Below are positions 20,956-31,560 of a stretch of DNA of 64,000 nt, one piece after another. This DNA is from Cordilura impudica (lineage: Eukaryota > Arthropoda > Insecta > Diptera > Scathophagidae): positions 128,786,543 to 128,850,542 of the forward strand of contig OY821518.1 of NCBI GenBank assembly GCA_963682025.1. The letters run 5' to 3'. The notes under the pieces were generated by a model. The model was not told the origin of the DNA and made no database searches. It was given only the letters and a program-made list of their open reading frames with translations. The position numbers and the translations under genes were made by a program. Within the stretch, counting starts at the first letter, position 1. Every line of letters starts with the position of its first letter.

Positions 20956-22260
20956 AAGGGTCCGCCATCTAACGTTTTTTTTTAAATAGTGCTTTTTTCG
21001 TGAATGGTAACACTTAGCTCATGTCTGATTTGACAGATAATTTGTTTTATCCTTCCGCTGAACGAAAATGGTTGTGCATACGCTTGAACCATGCTGGGAA
21101 GTAATGCGACATTACTTTGAAAATCATGGTAATGTTGCAGAATGTGTGCGATGATTGCGTGCGGATTTTGGAAGAAGTGAAGCACCGTCTGCTCCGTATG
21201 TTCGTTATCTTGTGAAAAAAGTGAAAGAAACTGGCATCCTCATCGATAAACCAAAGCGTGAAAAGCCAAAAACAGTGCGTACACCCGATAATATTGCTGC
21301 TGTGGCAGAAAGTGTGCGTGAAGCGCCATCAACATCAATTCACTGTCGTTCTCAAGAATTGAACATTTCGGAGGCCACATTGAGATAAATTTTGCATAAA
21401 GACCTTGGCATGACACCATACAAAGTCCAATTGGTTCAGGAGTTGAAGCCAACTGACCATCCAATGCGTTTTCGCTTCGCTAAGTGGGCCTGCGATCGAC
21501 TTACAGAAGCTGCCGATTTTGCCAAAAAAAAAAACATCTTTTCAGATGAAACTCATTTTGATCTTGTCGGGAATGTAAACAAGCAAAATGGTCACATTTG
21601 GGTCACAGAAAACACGCACGCATACATTGAAAAGCCGATACACCCAAAACGAGTCCCTGTTTGGTGCGGATTTTGGTCCAGAGGCATAATTGGGCCATTT
21701 TTCTTCGAAAATGAGCAAGGAGTGGCCGTTGTAGTCTATGGCGATCGTTATCGGGCCATGTTGAACAAATTTTTGTTCACAAAAATTGAAGAGTAGGATA
21801 TTGGCAACATTTGGTTTCAACAGGACGGCGCTACATGTCACACAGCCGAAGCTACACTCGATGTTTTGCGCCCTGTTTTTGAAGATCGCATTATTAGCCG
21901 CAGAGCTTATGTCGTTTGGCCACCTCGGAGCTGCGATTTGACACCGTTGGACTATTATTTGTGGGGTGCCCTCAAAGATGAGTGTTACGCCAACAAGCCA
22001 GAGACAATTGACGCTTTAGAGGACAATATTCGTGAAGCCATTGGTGAAATACAGCTGCACACAATCGAAAATGTGCTTAAAAATTGGACCGATCGTGTAC
22101 GCTACTGCATGGCCAGCCGAGGCAGCCATTTGAATGAAATTATTTTCCATTATTAACCGGAAGGATCGTTCTTTTAAATAAAAAAAGAAATTTGAGATAA
22201 TATTCAGTAGTTTTTTTTTTATAGCATTTTCAAAAAAAAAAAGTTATTTGGCGGACCCTT
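20956..22260 (+). mobile_element. Mariner-like element with intact terminal inverted repeats (1305 bp)
   Basis: The left end AAGGGTCCGCCATCTAACGT and the right end (complement AAGGGTCCGCCAAATAAC) form inverted repeats of about 35 bp, both passing into a T-run and an AATAGTGC/AAATGCTAT block. TA flanks both sides (20954-20955 and 22261-22262). The size and structure are those of a complete mariner. Its single gene is broken only by stop codons, so this is the youngest-looking DNA transposon in the window. Confidence 0.9.
21068..22156 (+). pseudogene. Mariner-family transposase, full length with three in-frame stops
   Basis: The frame from the ATG at 21068 (MVVHTLEPCWEVMRHYF) to the TAA at 22156 is 362 codons and never shifts. 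It is interrupted only by TGA at 21152, TAA at 21386 and TAG at 21794. The N-terminal helix-turn-helix is followed by the linker KVQLVQELKPTDHPMRFRFA. Catalytic residues are in FSDETHF, WFQQDGATCHTA and WPPRSCDLTPLDYYLWG. By direct count 36 residues separate the second and third Asp. The protein cuts and pastes the element by binding its TIRs. All catalytic Asp are present; only the stops disable it. It is related in layout to the deleted copy at 476-945. Confidence 0.9.
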
Positions 22261-22262
22261 TA

Positions 22263-22604
22263 TAAGTTTTTTAGGATATTTTTCAAAAGCAGTTTCACTA
22301 ATTAAACTATATATGGAGTTAAAAACTACCATTCAAGTAAGTATGCATATGGACTATGTTTTAGTATTTTAAGTACAATGGGCAGATATTTGAAGTAAAA
22401 ATTCCTTTTTCGCACAAAATTCAAATTTGAAATATCCAGACAAAAATGAGGAAAATATAAGAAAAATCAAATATTTTTTAATATTTATTTAGTTACAGAT
22501 ATTAACAAAGAAAATTAATTCATACATTACGAAGTTATTGGCAAGTACTTATATAAAAGTACCTAAATACAAAATGTTCAATTGTATATTATTTATTAGC
22601 GTAT
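22263..22604. other. Unassigned spacer
   Basis: About 340 bp of AT-rich DNA between the mariner and the next non-LTR fragment; nothing recognised. It does not visibly continue the retrotransposon interrupted at 20935. Confidence 0.4.
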
Positions 22605-23290
22605 TCCATCAGGAACATAAGCTTTTTACATAGAATCTCCATTCGTTTCCGTCTGTTGCAATATATCTAAGTTCGTTGAAAGATTTCCCTGTCTCAAGGA
22701 AAATAGTGCGTCTCCAAGTAGTCTTCGGTCTTCCTCGCAAGCGTGTACCCTGTGGGTTCCATTGTAGTGTTGCGTGGCATATTTCGACGTATGGCTTACG
22801 GAGTGTGTGACATAGCCAGTTGTATTTTTTTCTTCTGATTTGCGTATTGATGTCTTCCTGCTCAGAGATTTGTAGTAGTTCTTCGTTCGATACTGTTCTT
22901 GGCCACCATATTTCTAAGATTTTGCGCAGGCATCTGTTTGTGAAACTTTGCAGTTTGCATTTAATGGTTTGGTTTACCATCCACGTCGGGTGTGATGTTG
23001 CTTCCAAGATAGCAGAAGCTATTTACATGTTGAATGGGGTTGTTGTTTAGAGTGAATGTTGTTGATTGATTGCTTTTTACTGCGATGCACTTTGTTTTTG
23101 CTGCGTTTATTCGTAAACCAAATTGTTCTGCAAGTAGTTATGGCAAGTAGGACGATATCGTCAGCATATTCTAGATCTTCGAGTTGCTGGTTTATTCTCC
23201 ATTGAATACCCATGTTTTGATGCAATATGCAAGAAGAACATCAAGGGTTGTGATAAAAAGGAGCGGAGAGAGAAGACATCCTTGTTTTAC
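22605..23290 (-). pseudogene. Non-LTR retrotransposon fragment (RT palm to C-terminus, clade unassigned)
   Basis: The minus strand reads VKQGCLLSPLLF near 23265 (RT motif 4), then QLEDLEYADDIVLLA at 23150-23190 (catalytic YADD box). Across frames it continues with NAAKTKCIAVKSNQS and HVNSFCYLGS. Frame 22609-23007 ends with RRKKYNWLCHTLRKPYVEIC and GTRLRGRPKTTWRRT, a C-terminal signature common in invertebrate non-LTR elements that pair 'IGH-LRK' with 'RGRPKTTWRR'. It is 5'-truncated, with frameshifts at about 23015 and 23110. No poly(A) or target duplication is visible. Confidence 0.75.
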
Positions 23291-23529
23291 TGCGCTTAAT
23301 GTTCAATTGTATAGCATATTTCAAAATAATTTTTGCAATTTGGTATATAGAAATAAGTGCGCTGCGATTCGGTTTTTATCCCCTCAATCAATTCAAAATG
23401 GTGTCCTCGAAGTGCGTAATGGTCTGAAAAAACCAAAAATGGTGCAAAAACCAAGAGTTGTCTGCCGATAATTCTGGCCACTTTTCGGGAATAGCTTCAC
23501 GCGAACGTCGCATAACACTCAAATAATAT

Positions 23530-23890
23530 TTTTATACCCTACATAACAGGATTTCATTCCGTTTATAATAATCGGAACAAAAAATCTAAACCAGTTATAT
23601 ATATTTTTGATCCGTATAAGTTGATATAACGATGTTCGCCTGTGGAAACCACGCTCACGCTGAGTTGCTCATTTTTAATGAAAATGTTTCATTGATATCT
23701 TGAGCAGTTTATTCTTTAAAGTTCAAGAACACGTCTCGAGATTTAAATAAAAAGGCAATAAACTTTTTCAACAAAATATGACTTTTCTATGTTGTTCTTA
23801 ATATTGTTGTTATTCTAAATTCTGCTTTTGTGTGTCGTAGCTGTAATAGTTGTTTTTAGTTTGGTCATGGTGTTTGCAGCATTTGCTTCA
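23530..23890 (-). mobile_element. Family C 3'-end fragment
   Basis: It starts TTTTTATACCCTACATAACAGG and follows the terminal part of C1 (ATTCCGTTTATAATAATCGG, GATGTTCGCCTGTGGAAACC, GTTGTTATTCTAAATTCTG). Same orientation as C1; the remainder of the element is absent. Confidence 0.65.
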
Positions 23891-24035
23891 TAAGTGTTAA
23901 AGGCGAATAGAGGCGTATTTTCATAATTTTGTTTTGAAGATATCAATAATTTTGGATTATTTATTTCATATAAGCTTTATAGTATAACATTTGAAGGATC
24001 TTTGAAAAAATTTTAAATTAAAAATTTTAATATAT

Positions 24036-24374
24036 TAGTCCGTGACAGCGAATCTCCGGAGGCGTATCGAAAAAAAAACTTGCTTTGCGGTGAACATCAT
24101 AACTCGTTACCGGATTATGTGAGTAGAAAAATCGAAATGCGTGCAAAAAGTGTTGTGTTTTCCAAGGTAATCACGAAGAGTTTTTTTTAAATTTTTTTAA
24201 TATTGGCAGCATTTTGAAGTGAAAGACATGATTTTTGCTATAAAATTTCAGTGCATTTGTTGTTAAAAAATGGGGAAAATATGGTATATAAAAAAACTCT
24301 TCGTGATTACCTGGTGATTTTTGTGTAGAAATAGTGTAGCTTTTGAGTTATGATGTTCACGGACTTTAAAAATG
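24036..24374. repeat. Foldback MITE-like inverted repeat
   Basis: Left arm 24090-24188 and right arm 24290-24360 share GTGAACATCATAACTC (24090-24105; inverted at 24345-24360) and AGGTAATCACGAAGAGTTTT (24165-24184; inverted from 24312). About 28 bp separate the two blocks less in the right arm than in the left. The right end reads TCACGGACT and a TAGTCCGTGA copy lies at 24035, so the terminus is probably AGTCCGTGA. Superfamily not determined. Confidence 0.7.
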
Positions 24375-24776
24375 TTGTTTGCGAGAAAATTGATTTATGA
24401 GTGCAGTTCGCTTTAAACGCTGTATCTTCGTTAGTTTTGACACAACACTCTCGACAGTTTCAAAAAAAAAAAATTAAATAAAAAAAAAATTAAAAAAAGT
24501 TTTAAAACCTTTGATAAAATTGATAATAACGTCGATCTAAATTTATGTACCTTCATTTATTATATAAGGATTTTCTTGCAGAGATGTGAGATATGCGCAG
24601 AAATAAAGAAATAATTGCCGTTTCCCAGTTTCGGTTTTCCCCAATCCTTCCCTTCTTTTTCAAATTAAAATTTTGTTCGAAAAGTGTTTTTAAAAAATAA
24701 TATTTGCAAGATATATATCTATATAAAGAGGCAGAGAAAAATGGTGAAACTACTGCCGGAAAAAAAATATTATAAA
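24375..24776. other. Unassigned AT-rich spacer
   Basis: About 400 bp with poly-A/T tracts; no frame or repeat recognised. Confidence 0.4.
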
Positions 24777-25287
24777 ACAAGTAAGAAAATTATAGTTGGT
24801 CTAGACCGACTATATGATACCCTATACAATGCGTTTAGAGACCATATCTCCTAGGCCCAACTAACTGGACATAGAAAAAGCATAAACCAAATTTGAGTGG
24901 GATTTTTATTAATTTTTCTGGCTGCAGATATGAAAAAGTTCATACCGGATGCTATATCTATATGGGGACTAGGCCCAAAATGGACCGATCCTGACCATGT
25001 TTGGTAAAGTCTCTTGTATTTTGCAAAAATATATACAAAAAAATTTGAGAAGAATTGGTGCAATATTTTTGTTTTTTGATAGATGTAAGTGAAGATCGGG
25101 AAGCAGCTATGTCTAAGAGTTGTCCCGTAGGGACGGACGGACGGACGGACATCGTTAAATCGAATCAGTTAGTGATTCTGATTCGATCGGTATAATAAAA
25201 AATGGGTCTAGGTCAAATATTATTGGTAGTTACAATCAGCAGCACAAAGTCATTATACCCAAACCACATGGTGGTATAGGGTATAAA
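24777..25287 (+). mobile_element. Family A element A4, internal deletion
   Basis: Both family ends are present: AACAAGTAAGAAAATTATAG with the palindrome (one mismatch, AGTTGGTCT), and ACCACATGGTGGTATAGGGTA. The middle is deleted between GTTGTCCCGTAGGGA and the GGAC microsatellite near 25133, leaving 511 bp instead of about 790. Confidence 0.85.
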
Positions 25288-25310
25288 AATGTATGCACTT
25301 CAGGTGCGAA

Positions 25311-25987
25311 TACCATCTTTTATTATACTGATCGAATCAGAATCACTATCTGATTCGATTTAACAATGTCCGTCCGTCCGTCTGTGTGTCCATGTAAAGC
25401 TTTTAATCATTTGGTATGTAAGCTTTTATCGGACATAGGATGAACGCTATTGAAATTGGTGAGAATCGGTCCATGTTCAGACCTAGCCCCCATACAAATG
25501 ACCCCTATGAAATCGACATAAATTGCCATAAGATCCAAATTGTCATATATATCTTACTCAAATTGGGTTTGTATGCGTTTGTTATATCCATCAATCAGTA
25601 GTCCAAAAACGATCCTTATGGGACGAATCTTAGTCATAGGCCCCACATAGAGCTGCTTCCCGATCTTTACTTAAATCTATCAAAAAAGAAAAATATTGCA
25701 TTGATTCTTCTCAAATTTTGTTTGTATATATTTTTGCAAAATACAAGAGACTTTACCAAACATGGTCAGGATCAGTCCATTTTTGGGCCTAGTCCCCATA
25801 TAGATATAGCATCTGATATGAACTTCTTCATATCTGCAGCCGAAAAAATTAATAAAAATCCCACTCGAATTTGGTTTATGCTTATTTTCTATATCCAGTT
25901 AGTTGGGCCTGAGATATAGGGTCTCTAAACGCATGGTATAGGGTATCGTATAGTCGGTCAACACCGACTATAATTTTCTTACTTGTT
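25311..25987 (-). mobile_element. Family A element A5, lacking the 3' hairpin
   Basis: Minus-strand copy with the complete start (ending CTTACTTGTTA at 25987 on the plus strand) but truncated before the terminal ACCACATAGTGGT hairpin. Three GTCC units. It lies only 23 bp from A4 in the opposite orientation, so the two can pair over several hundred bases. Confidence 0.8.
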
Positions 25988-25989
25988 AT

Positions 25990-26625
25990 TTATTTCCTAT
26001 ACTACTATGTGGTCAGGGTATAATGAGTTTCTCCTGATATATGTAACTACCAAAATTATTTGACCCCGACCCACCTTTTGTTATATCGATTAATTCAGAA
26101 TCACTTTTTGAGTCAAATTAGAGATGTCCGTCTATCTGTCTGTCCGTATATGTGCCCAAGTAAAACTCCTACTAAAACTTCAGGTGGCAAATATGAATAT
26201 GTTTTAGTGAAATTTGGTATATATGTTTATATCGGTCATAGGATGAATGCTACCAAAATTGGTAAAAATCGGTGTTTTCCTAGTCCCCATACAAATAACC
26301 CCTATGAGATCAACTTAAATAGCCCTAAGATCCAACTTATCATATAGATCTCGTTCAAATTGGGTTTGTTTGTGATAATTTCATGCATTAAACAGTTGTC
26401 AAAAAATAAACTCCATTTAAAGCTGCTTCCCGATCTTCACTAGGACCTAACAAGAACAGAAATATTGCACAGATTTCTCTCAAGTTTGTTTTGTATATGT
26501 TTTTGCACAATATAAATGCCATTATCAAATATGGTCAGGATCGGTCCATTTTTCGATCTAGTTCACACATAAATAGAGCATCCGATATGAACTTTTTCAG
26601 ATCTGCAGCAAAAAAAGAATAATAT
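25990..26625 (-). mobile_element. Family A element A6, diverged
   Basis: It follows A5 directly. It begins CCTATACTACTATGTGGTC and retains the family order to TCTGCAGCAAAAAAAGAAT, then loses the 5' palindrome. It is much more diverged than A4/A5, so it is older. Confidence 0.7.
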
Positions 26626-29600
26626 TAATTTAATTAGCTTGTGATCATATGGGGTCATTTTAGTTTTTTCCCAAACCCTAAGCTATTAAGATAAAATATA
26701 ACAATTAAAAGTAGAAAAGTTATTAATTTTTGATACGATGTACGAGTATTTAAGAAGATTACATTTACATTTCGAAATCCTCAAAAAATAAATCCTTGTA
26801 AAAAAAATTCTGTTAAAGGAATTTACTTAAAAATTCACATAGTTAATCTCTAACATCTATTCAATAAAACCTTAAAGTGTCGGATCCATTTTTTTGAAAT
26901 TTAGTTTAAAAAAATTTTTAATAATTAGAAAAGGAGTTTGCAAAATTATATCAAAAAAAATTTCCATCTTTGGTCTCATCGCGCAATAGGTTTACAACGT
27001 GGTAATAAAACAATACTTCACGTCTAAGTACTTGTATGTATAGAGACCACAAAAATTACGTTCTTAAAGTTAAAAAAATTTCCGTCAAATTTCGCGACGG
27101 AAAGTGGTCTGGGGCATTTGCTATTTCTTGGCGAGTTTTATTTGATTTTAAAGCTATATAGCTTTTTGAAAAGATAATTTAGCACTGATATCGATTCATA
27201 TAACTATTTGGCGAAAAAGTTAAACTGTAAAACGAAATTTTCGTAAAATCTGAAAAAAGTCATATATTCCCTCTTTAAATCTTTGAAAATTATTTCAATA
27301 CAAAAATAATTATTAGATAATTTAAGCTGTTTTTTATCTAACGAATTATATTTTTCTACGGAATAGTTATAAAAAGCAATAAAAAAAGGACTAAATGTGT
27401 TTTTTTTCATAATATCGGGAAGTCACCGTCGGATCGAGTTAAAAAATTGAGACCGCATTTATGACAGCAAACCTCATATTTTAGATAGCGCATTTATTGA
27501 GAATTGAAAAACTTCCATGCAAGCTGGGACCAGTTTAATATGTATGTATATATATTTGATATTATTTTTCACAATTAAAATTTAAATCAGGCAAAGTTAA
27601 TGTTATGTTTAAAAAAAGAAAGAAAAAATAATTATAAACAAAAAAGTTATTATATTTTTACACGCAGCCATGACTTTAGTCCATCCTGTATTTTATAAAG
27701 GTGTTGTTGATTTACTAAATTGGTCAAGAAATTAAGCATATCAACCTATATGGCCCTTAGATTTATACTTAATACTTGCAACAATATATTAAAGTGCTCT
27801 GAAATTACAATGTCTTGAGATCAGACTCAATCAATAATTACCCAAAATAAATTGACAACCATACTTGCTTATTCCGAATCCATTGATGCTCAATATAGGG
27901 AAGCTAATGAGATTTTAATATACATACATAGCTGCAGCTTAAGAATTTTAACTCCAGTATGAAGTTTAGGATTATTATGCGTTTAAATACTTTGCTGGTA
28001 AAACTGCACTATTTGTTGCTACTCATAACATACGGCACCACTAATATTATACGATTAAACTTTAATTATTACAATGAATATTACTAAGAAATTACACCTC
28101 AATCCACCTTATTAAAAATTAGAAAAGCTTTTATTGCTGAAATATCTATAAAAAAAAACGATAGATGTTCATCAAAAACCGATTATTCTTAAAGAACCTT
28201 GTAACATGTTTCCTTAAATTCTTAAATCTTTAAGATTGAAATAACTACAAAAAAAAACATCTTAAAGATACATATGGTAGACATGTTATATCGATTAACT
28301 GTTAAAAATGCTTAAATACTCAAGTGTAACGCAATGATACAAAAAATAAAAGAAAACAACATATTTATTTCACATACAATTCCTTTATTTTTCAGAGCAC
28401 GAGACTAAAACTAAGATGAAAAAGAAACAGAAAGAAATCAAAACAAAAATTCCAAATAAAAACGAAATATAGCGACCGCACAATACAATATAAACATGAT
28501 AAAAATACCGCACAAAACAGCAAACATTACAAATACTTTTGGCTGACATGGCTGGAAGCGGTGTTCTCTGTGCTAATCAATGAATTAAAGGCGAAAGCAC
28601 GATATAAATATAAAATGCAGTAAATAGTAAATTTTCGCACAAAAATTAAACGAAAAGGAATAACAATTACAACTTTAAGTATGAGTGGTAAATAAGGATG
28701 AAGAAGATGAAGAATAAATGAAAATGCCAGAGAGAATAAAGGAGTTTAATAACAAAAGCGAACGAAGTGAAAAACAACCGGTAGAGACGAAACCAAATTT
28801 GAACAGAAACTACTTACACCATTTTCAAGAATATTTTAGATTTGAATTTTTTTATATATTAAAGAAAAGATGCAGGTTCACTTCACACAGCCGTCAATAT
28901 AATGATTTTCATTAAAAACACTCTACTCCAGCAAAGAAAAAGAAGTGAAGTCATCCTAAAAAGAATCATATATTCAATGCTTCCAAACAAAGAACTTCTT
29001 TGCATGTGATTTAAAACATCATCCAATGATGGGAATATGAAGCTGTTATGAAAAAACTCCACTTTCTAATTTAAACAACATCAAATTGAGAAACTGAGAG
29101 TGTTCAAAGTAATTTTGGGTATTAAAAATTTGTACTGAGAAATCAAAAAAAAATTAAAAACTAAATTTAAATTAGAAATAGATTTTAAAAAATATGAAAT
29201 TAATATCTGGAAAAAGGATAATTGATATTAAAGTAGGAATAACTGATTTTGAGTTAATGAGACTTTTATTGGGAAAAGAAAACAAAAATTCATATTGAGA
29301 ACTAAAAGTTTAAATTGAAAAAGAACTAAGAACTGATCATAAAAATTTGTTTAAAAATAACTCTTCAAAAGAAGAGAATATCTAAAACTTAATTCACAGG
29401 ATTTGGGTGAAGCAACTTACGACCTATAACAAGCCAATCCGAATCCAGGAATGACGTGACTTCTAGGAATGACTAATATATCGTCAGATTGGAAATTATT
29501 TTAGACAATGTGGTTTTTCTACTCTAACAAAATAACGTTCGCATAAACTTGATAGACAAATCGAATTTACAATGGTAAATTACACTATCTTGACTTGGCA

Positions 29601-29714
29601 ACATTCAGACAAATGATCTTACTATAATTAGATTGGTACCAAGAACCAAAACCGTCGAGTTGATTGATAAGTTTTTATCAGAAACATTCAAAACGAATAA
29701 TAATATATACGGGA
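26626..29714. other. Unassigned AT-rich DNA, about 3.1 kb without recognised repeats
   Basis: No transposon relic, RNA gene or convincing ORF. A-rich blocks occur at 28380-28760. A 65-codon frame at 28718 (MKMPERIKEFNNKSERSEKQ) is compositionally trivial. This is one of the longer stretches lacking family A, C, D or E sequence and may be host intron or intergenic DNA. Confidence 0.45.
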
Positions 29715-29981
29715 TCTATACTATTAATACGTAAGGCGATTCCTTGTGACATCGCCTAAACTCTCAGTTACCAACCGATTTTGACAAAAAATATACCATT
29801 GCAAAGGTATTTCTTTACAGATGTGCACCATCTCGTACTTTTTTTTTTTAGTAATAATCATTTAAAGTTGCTACTAACACATACATGAAACACATATTAA
29901 AGGCTCAAATAAAAACTATGAAATGCTGTGTTTGTGTGAATGGGCTAAAATTGATTAACATACCTTAGGGTCTACACAGCG

Positions 29982-30377
29982 GTGGTTCGCCCAATACTGC
30001 TGTACGGGGTCACCGTATGGTGGCCTGCTCTAGAGAAGGCCTCTAATACCAACCTTCTTGCAAGGGTACAGAGAATGGCTTCCATGTGTATCACTGGTGC
30101 CCTTCGTACCACACCTTCGGATGCCTTGAACATCCTCTTACACCTAATACCGTTGGACATATTAGGAAAGAAGTCGGCGGCCTCATCGGCCATTCGACTA
30201 AGAAGCACAATACAATGGCGTGGTCATAATTGTGGCCATGGAGTGATCCTGAATAACAGGAACTTACCATTGAACGTGGATTACAATACTCCGAGGAGGG
30301 TATTCGAACGACACTACAAAACTCTGATACCGACCAGGGAATGCTGGTCAGGGGGGTTCCAGGTAGCAGGCGTTTGA
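29982..30377 (+). pseudogene. L3 ORF2: RT thumb and connecting region
   Basis: It reads MVRPILLYGVTVWWPALEKA and RVQRMASMCITGALRTTPSD, then LLHLIPLDILGKKSAASSAI, the conserved stretch after the RT palm in I/LOA/R1-type elements. The catalytic palm was lost by 5' truncation. The frame is closed at 30377 by a TGA following VAGV. Confidence 0.8.
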
Positions 30378-30379
30378 TA

Positions 30380-30790
30380 AATTTCTAGACTGACGGATCG
30401 AAATTGTGTGGTCAAGTTGGTTTCGGAGTCTATTCAAAGTAGCTTGGACTAAATCTGGCTCGCAGGTTGCCAGACCACTGCAGTGTTTATCAGGCAGAGG
30501 TACTGGCAATAAAGGAAGTTGCTGACTGGTTGGGTCGGAATATTCTGTCTACAACCGCAGTCAACATCTACTCTGATAGTCAGGCCGCGGTAAAATCTTT
30601 GGAATCAATGTTCCTGAAAACAAGAACCACCCTTGACTGCCGCACGTCTTTAAATGAGATGGCCAAGCAGTTCGACATCAGACTCATTTGGGACCCAGGA
30701 CACAGAAATATACCGGGACTCTGTAAACCTGACGAGTTGTCAAGACTACCTTACGGGTTCCAGCGGACTTGGAATGTGTTGGTATACCCC
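30380..30790 (+). pseudogene. L3 ORF2: RNase H domain
   Basis: Near 30390 it reads TDGSK (first catalytic Asp). From 30467 it reads PDHCSVYQAEVLAIKEVADW (Glu) and VNIYSDSQAAVKSLES (third acidic residue intact), then IRLIWDPGHRNIPG-LCKPDE (His). A stop after FGVYSK and frame breaks near 30445 and 30770 make it a pseudogene. Unlike the L1 copy, the S-D-S-Q Asp is conserved. Confidence 0.8.
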
Positions 30791-31221
30791 TGGAATCTTG
30801 CAAGGTGGAACTTCGGCTTCACACCGCCGGCATAACCGACAACAGATGGGCTAATGGATCAACGTGCACGATCACGAGACAGATCTGGCCGGCTCTAAAT
30901 CATAAGCGCACTAGCGCGCTACTATCACTCCCCCGTGGGGAGATTTCAACAGTAGTTGCTGTTATCACTGGGCACTCCCTCATAGGGAGACACGCTGAAT
31001 GCCTCAAGGTCTCGTCAAATGACTTCTGTCGTAGCTGCATGGATGTGGAGGAGGTGGAGAGCATAGAGCACTTCCTTTTCTATTGCCCGGCGCTCTCCAG
31101 AACGAGACTTCAAACATTGGGATCGCCGTTTCTTCACGATCTCTCTGATCTCTCAAATGTGGACATTTCACATATCAGGGGCTTCATCAGTAGCTCAAAC
31201 TGGTTCTACGGTGGGGAATGA
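30769..31221 (+). pseudogene. L3 ORF2: C-terminal Cys/His region
   Basis: A 150-codon frame. The central part reads RTSALLSLPRGEISTVVAVI and TGHSLIGRHAECLKVSSNDF, then C-x2-C-MDVEEVESIEHFLFYC-PAL. The Cys-Cys-His-Cys spacing is the zinc-binding tail of I/LOA/R1-type ORF2. It ends at the native stop (GGE-stop) just before the 3' UTR, so the C-terminus is intact. Confidence 0.8.
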
Positions 31222-31560
31222 GGGGACACCTATTCGTCCCGTGGTATCACAATGGACCCCAGAGTCTAAGTGTGCTTTTCCTTTGGTTTAGCAGCCACTT
31301 TCAACCTAACCTAATCTAACCTAGGGTCCTATGAAATTATTTATTAATAAACCCATTTATTTATCTTCTGTGTGTTTGACAAATATTTATAATGAAATTT
31401 AATTAATTTTCTTTAAAAATTCACAATTTAATGAATTTTATTTAAATACTCATAAATTTGTTATATATATAGATTAATAAAATATTGAAATAGCAAATTT
31501 AATGAAAACATAAAATTTCCTAGAATTTTCACTAGAATTTCGATTGCTGGGCTTTGCTGG

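Larger units (their letters stand above)
29973..31328 (+). mobile_element. L3: 5'-truncated non-LTR retrotransposon with RNase H
   Basis: About 1.36 kb, starting inside the RT thumb and running through RNase H and the C-terminal Cys/His region. The 3' UTR ends in ACCTAACCTAATCTAACCTA. A candidate 7-bp target duplication, TAGGGTC, lies at 29966-29972 and 31322-31328. It is a different lineage from L1 but belongs to the same RNase H-bearing group. GC content is clearly higher than the surroundings, suggesting a relatively recent insertion into Helitron E2. Confidence 0.85.
29715..31560 (+). mobile_element. Helitron E2, interrupted by non-LTR insertion L3
   Basis: The 5' end is TCTATACTATTAATACG, preceded by A. 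The following 200 bp match E1 and E3 (GGCGATTCCTTGTGAC, AAAGTTGCTACTAACACATA). It continues to TTGATTAACATACCTTAGGG, where L3 begins. After L3 the family tail TAAAATTTCCTAGAATTTTC appears, ending GGGCTTTGCTGG followed by T at 31561. CTGG satisfies the CTRR rule. About 170 bp after L3 (31329-31500) have no counterpart in E3. Confidence 0.7.

Noticed and set aside
28718..28915. ORF starting MKMPERIKEFNNKSERSEKQ
   Set aside because: A-rich composition explains the Lys/Asn/Glu content; no family or splice support.
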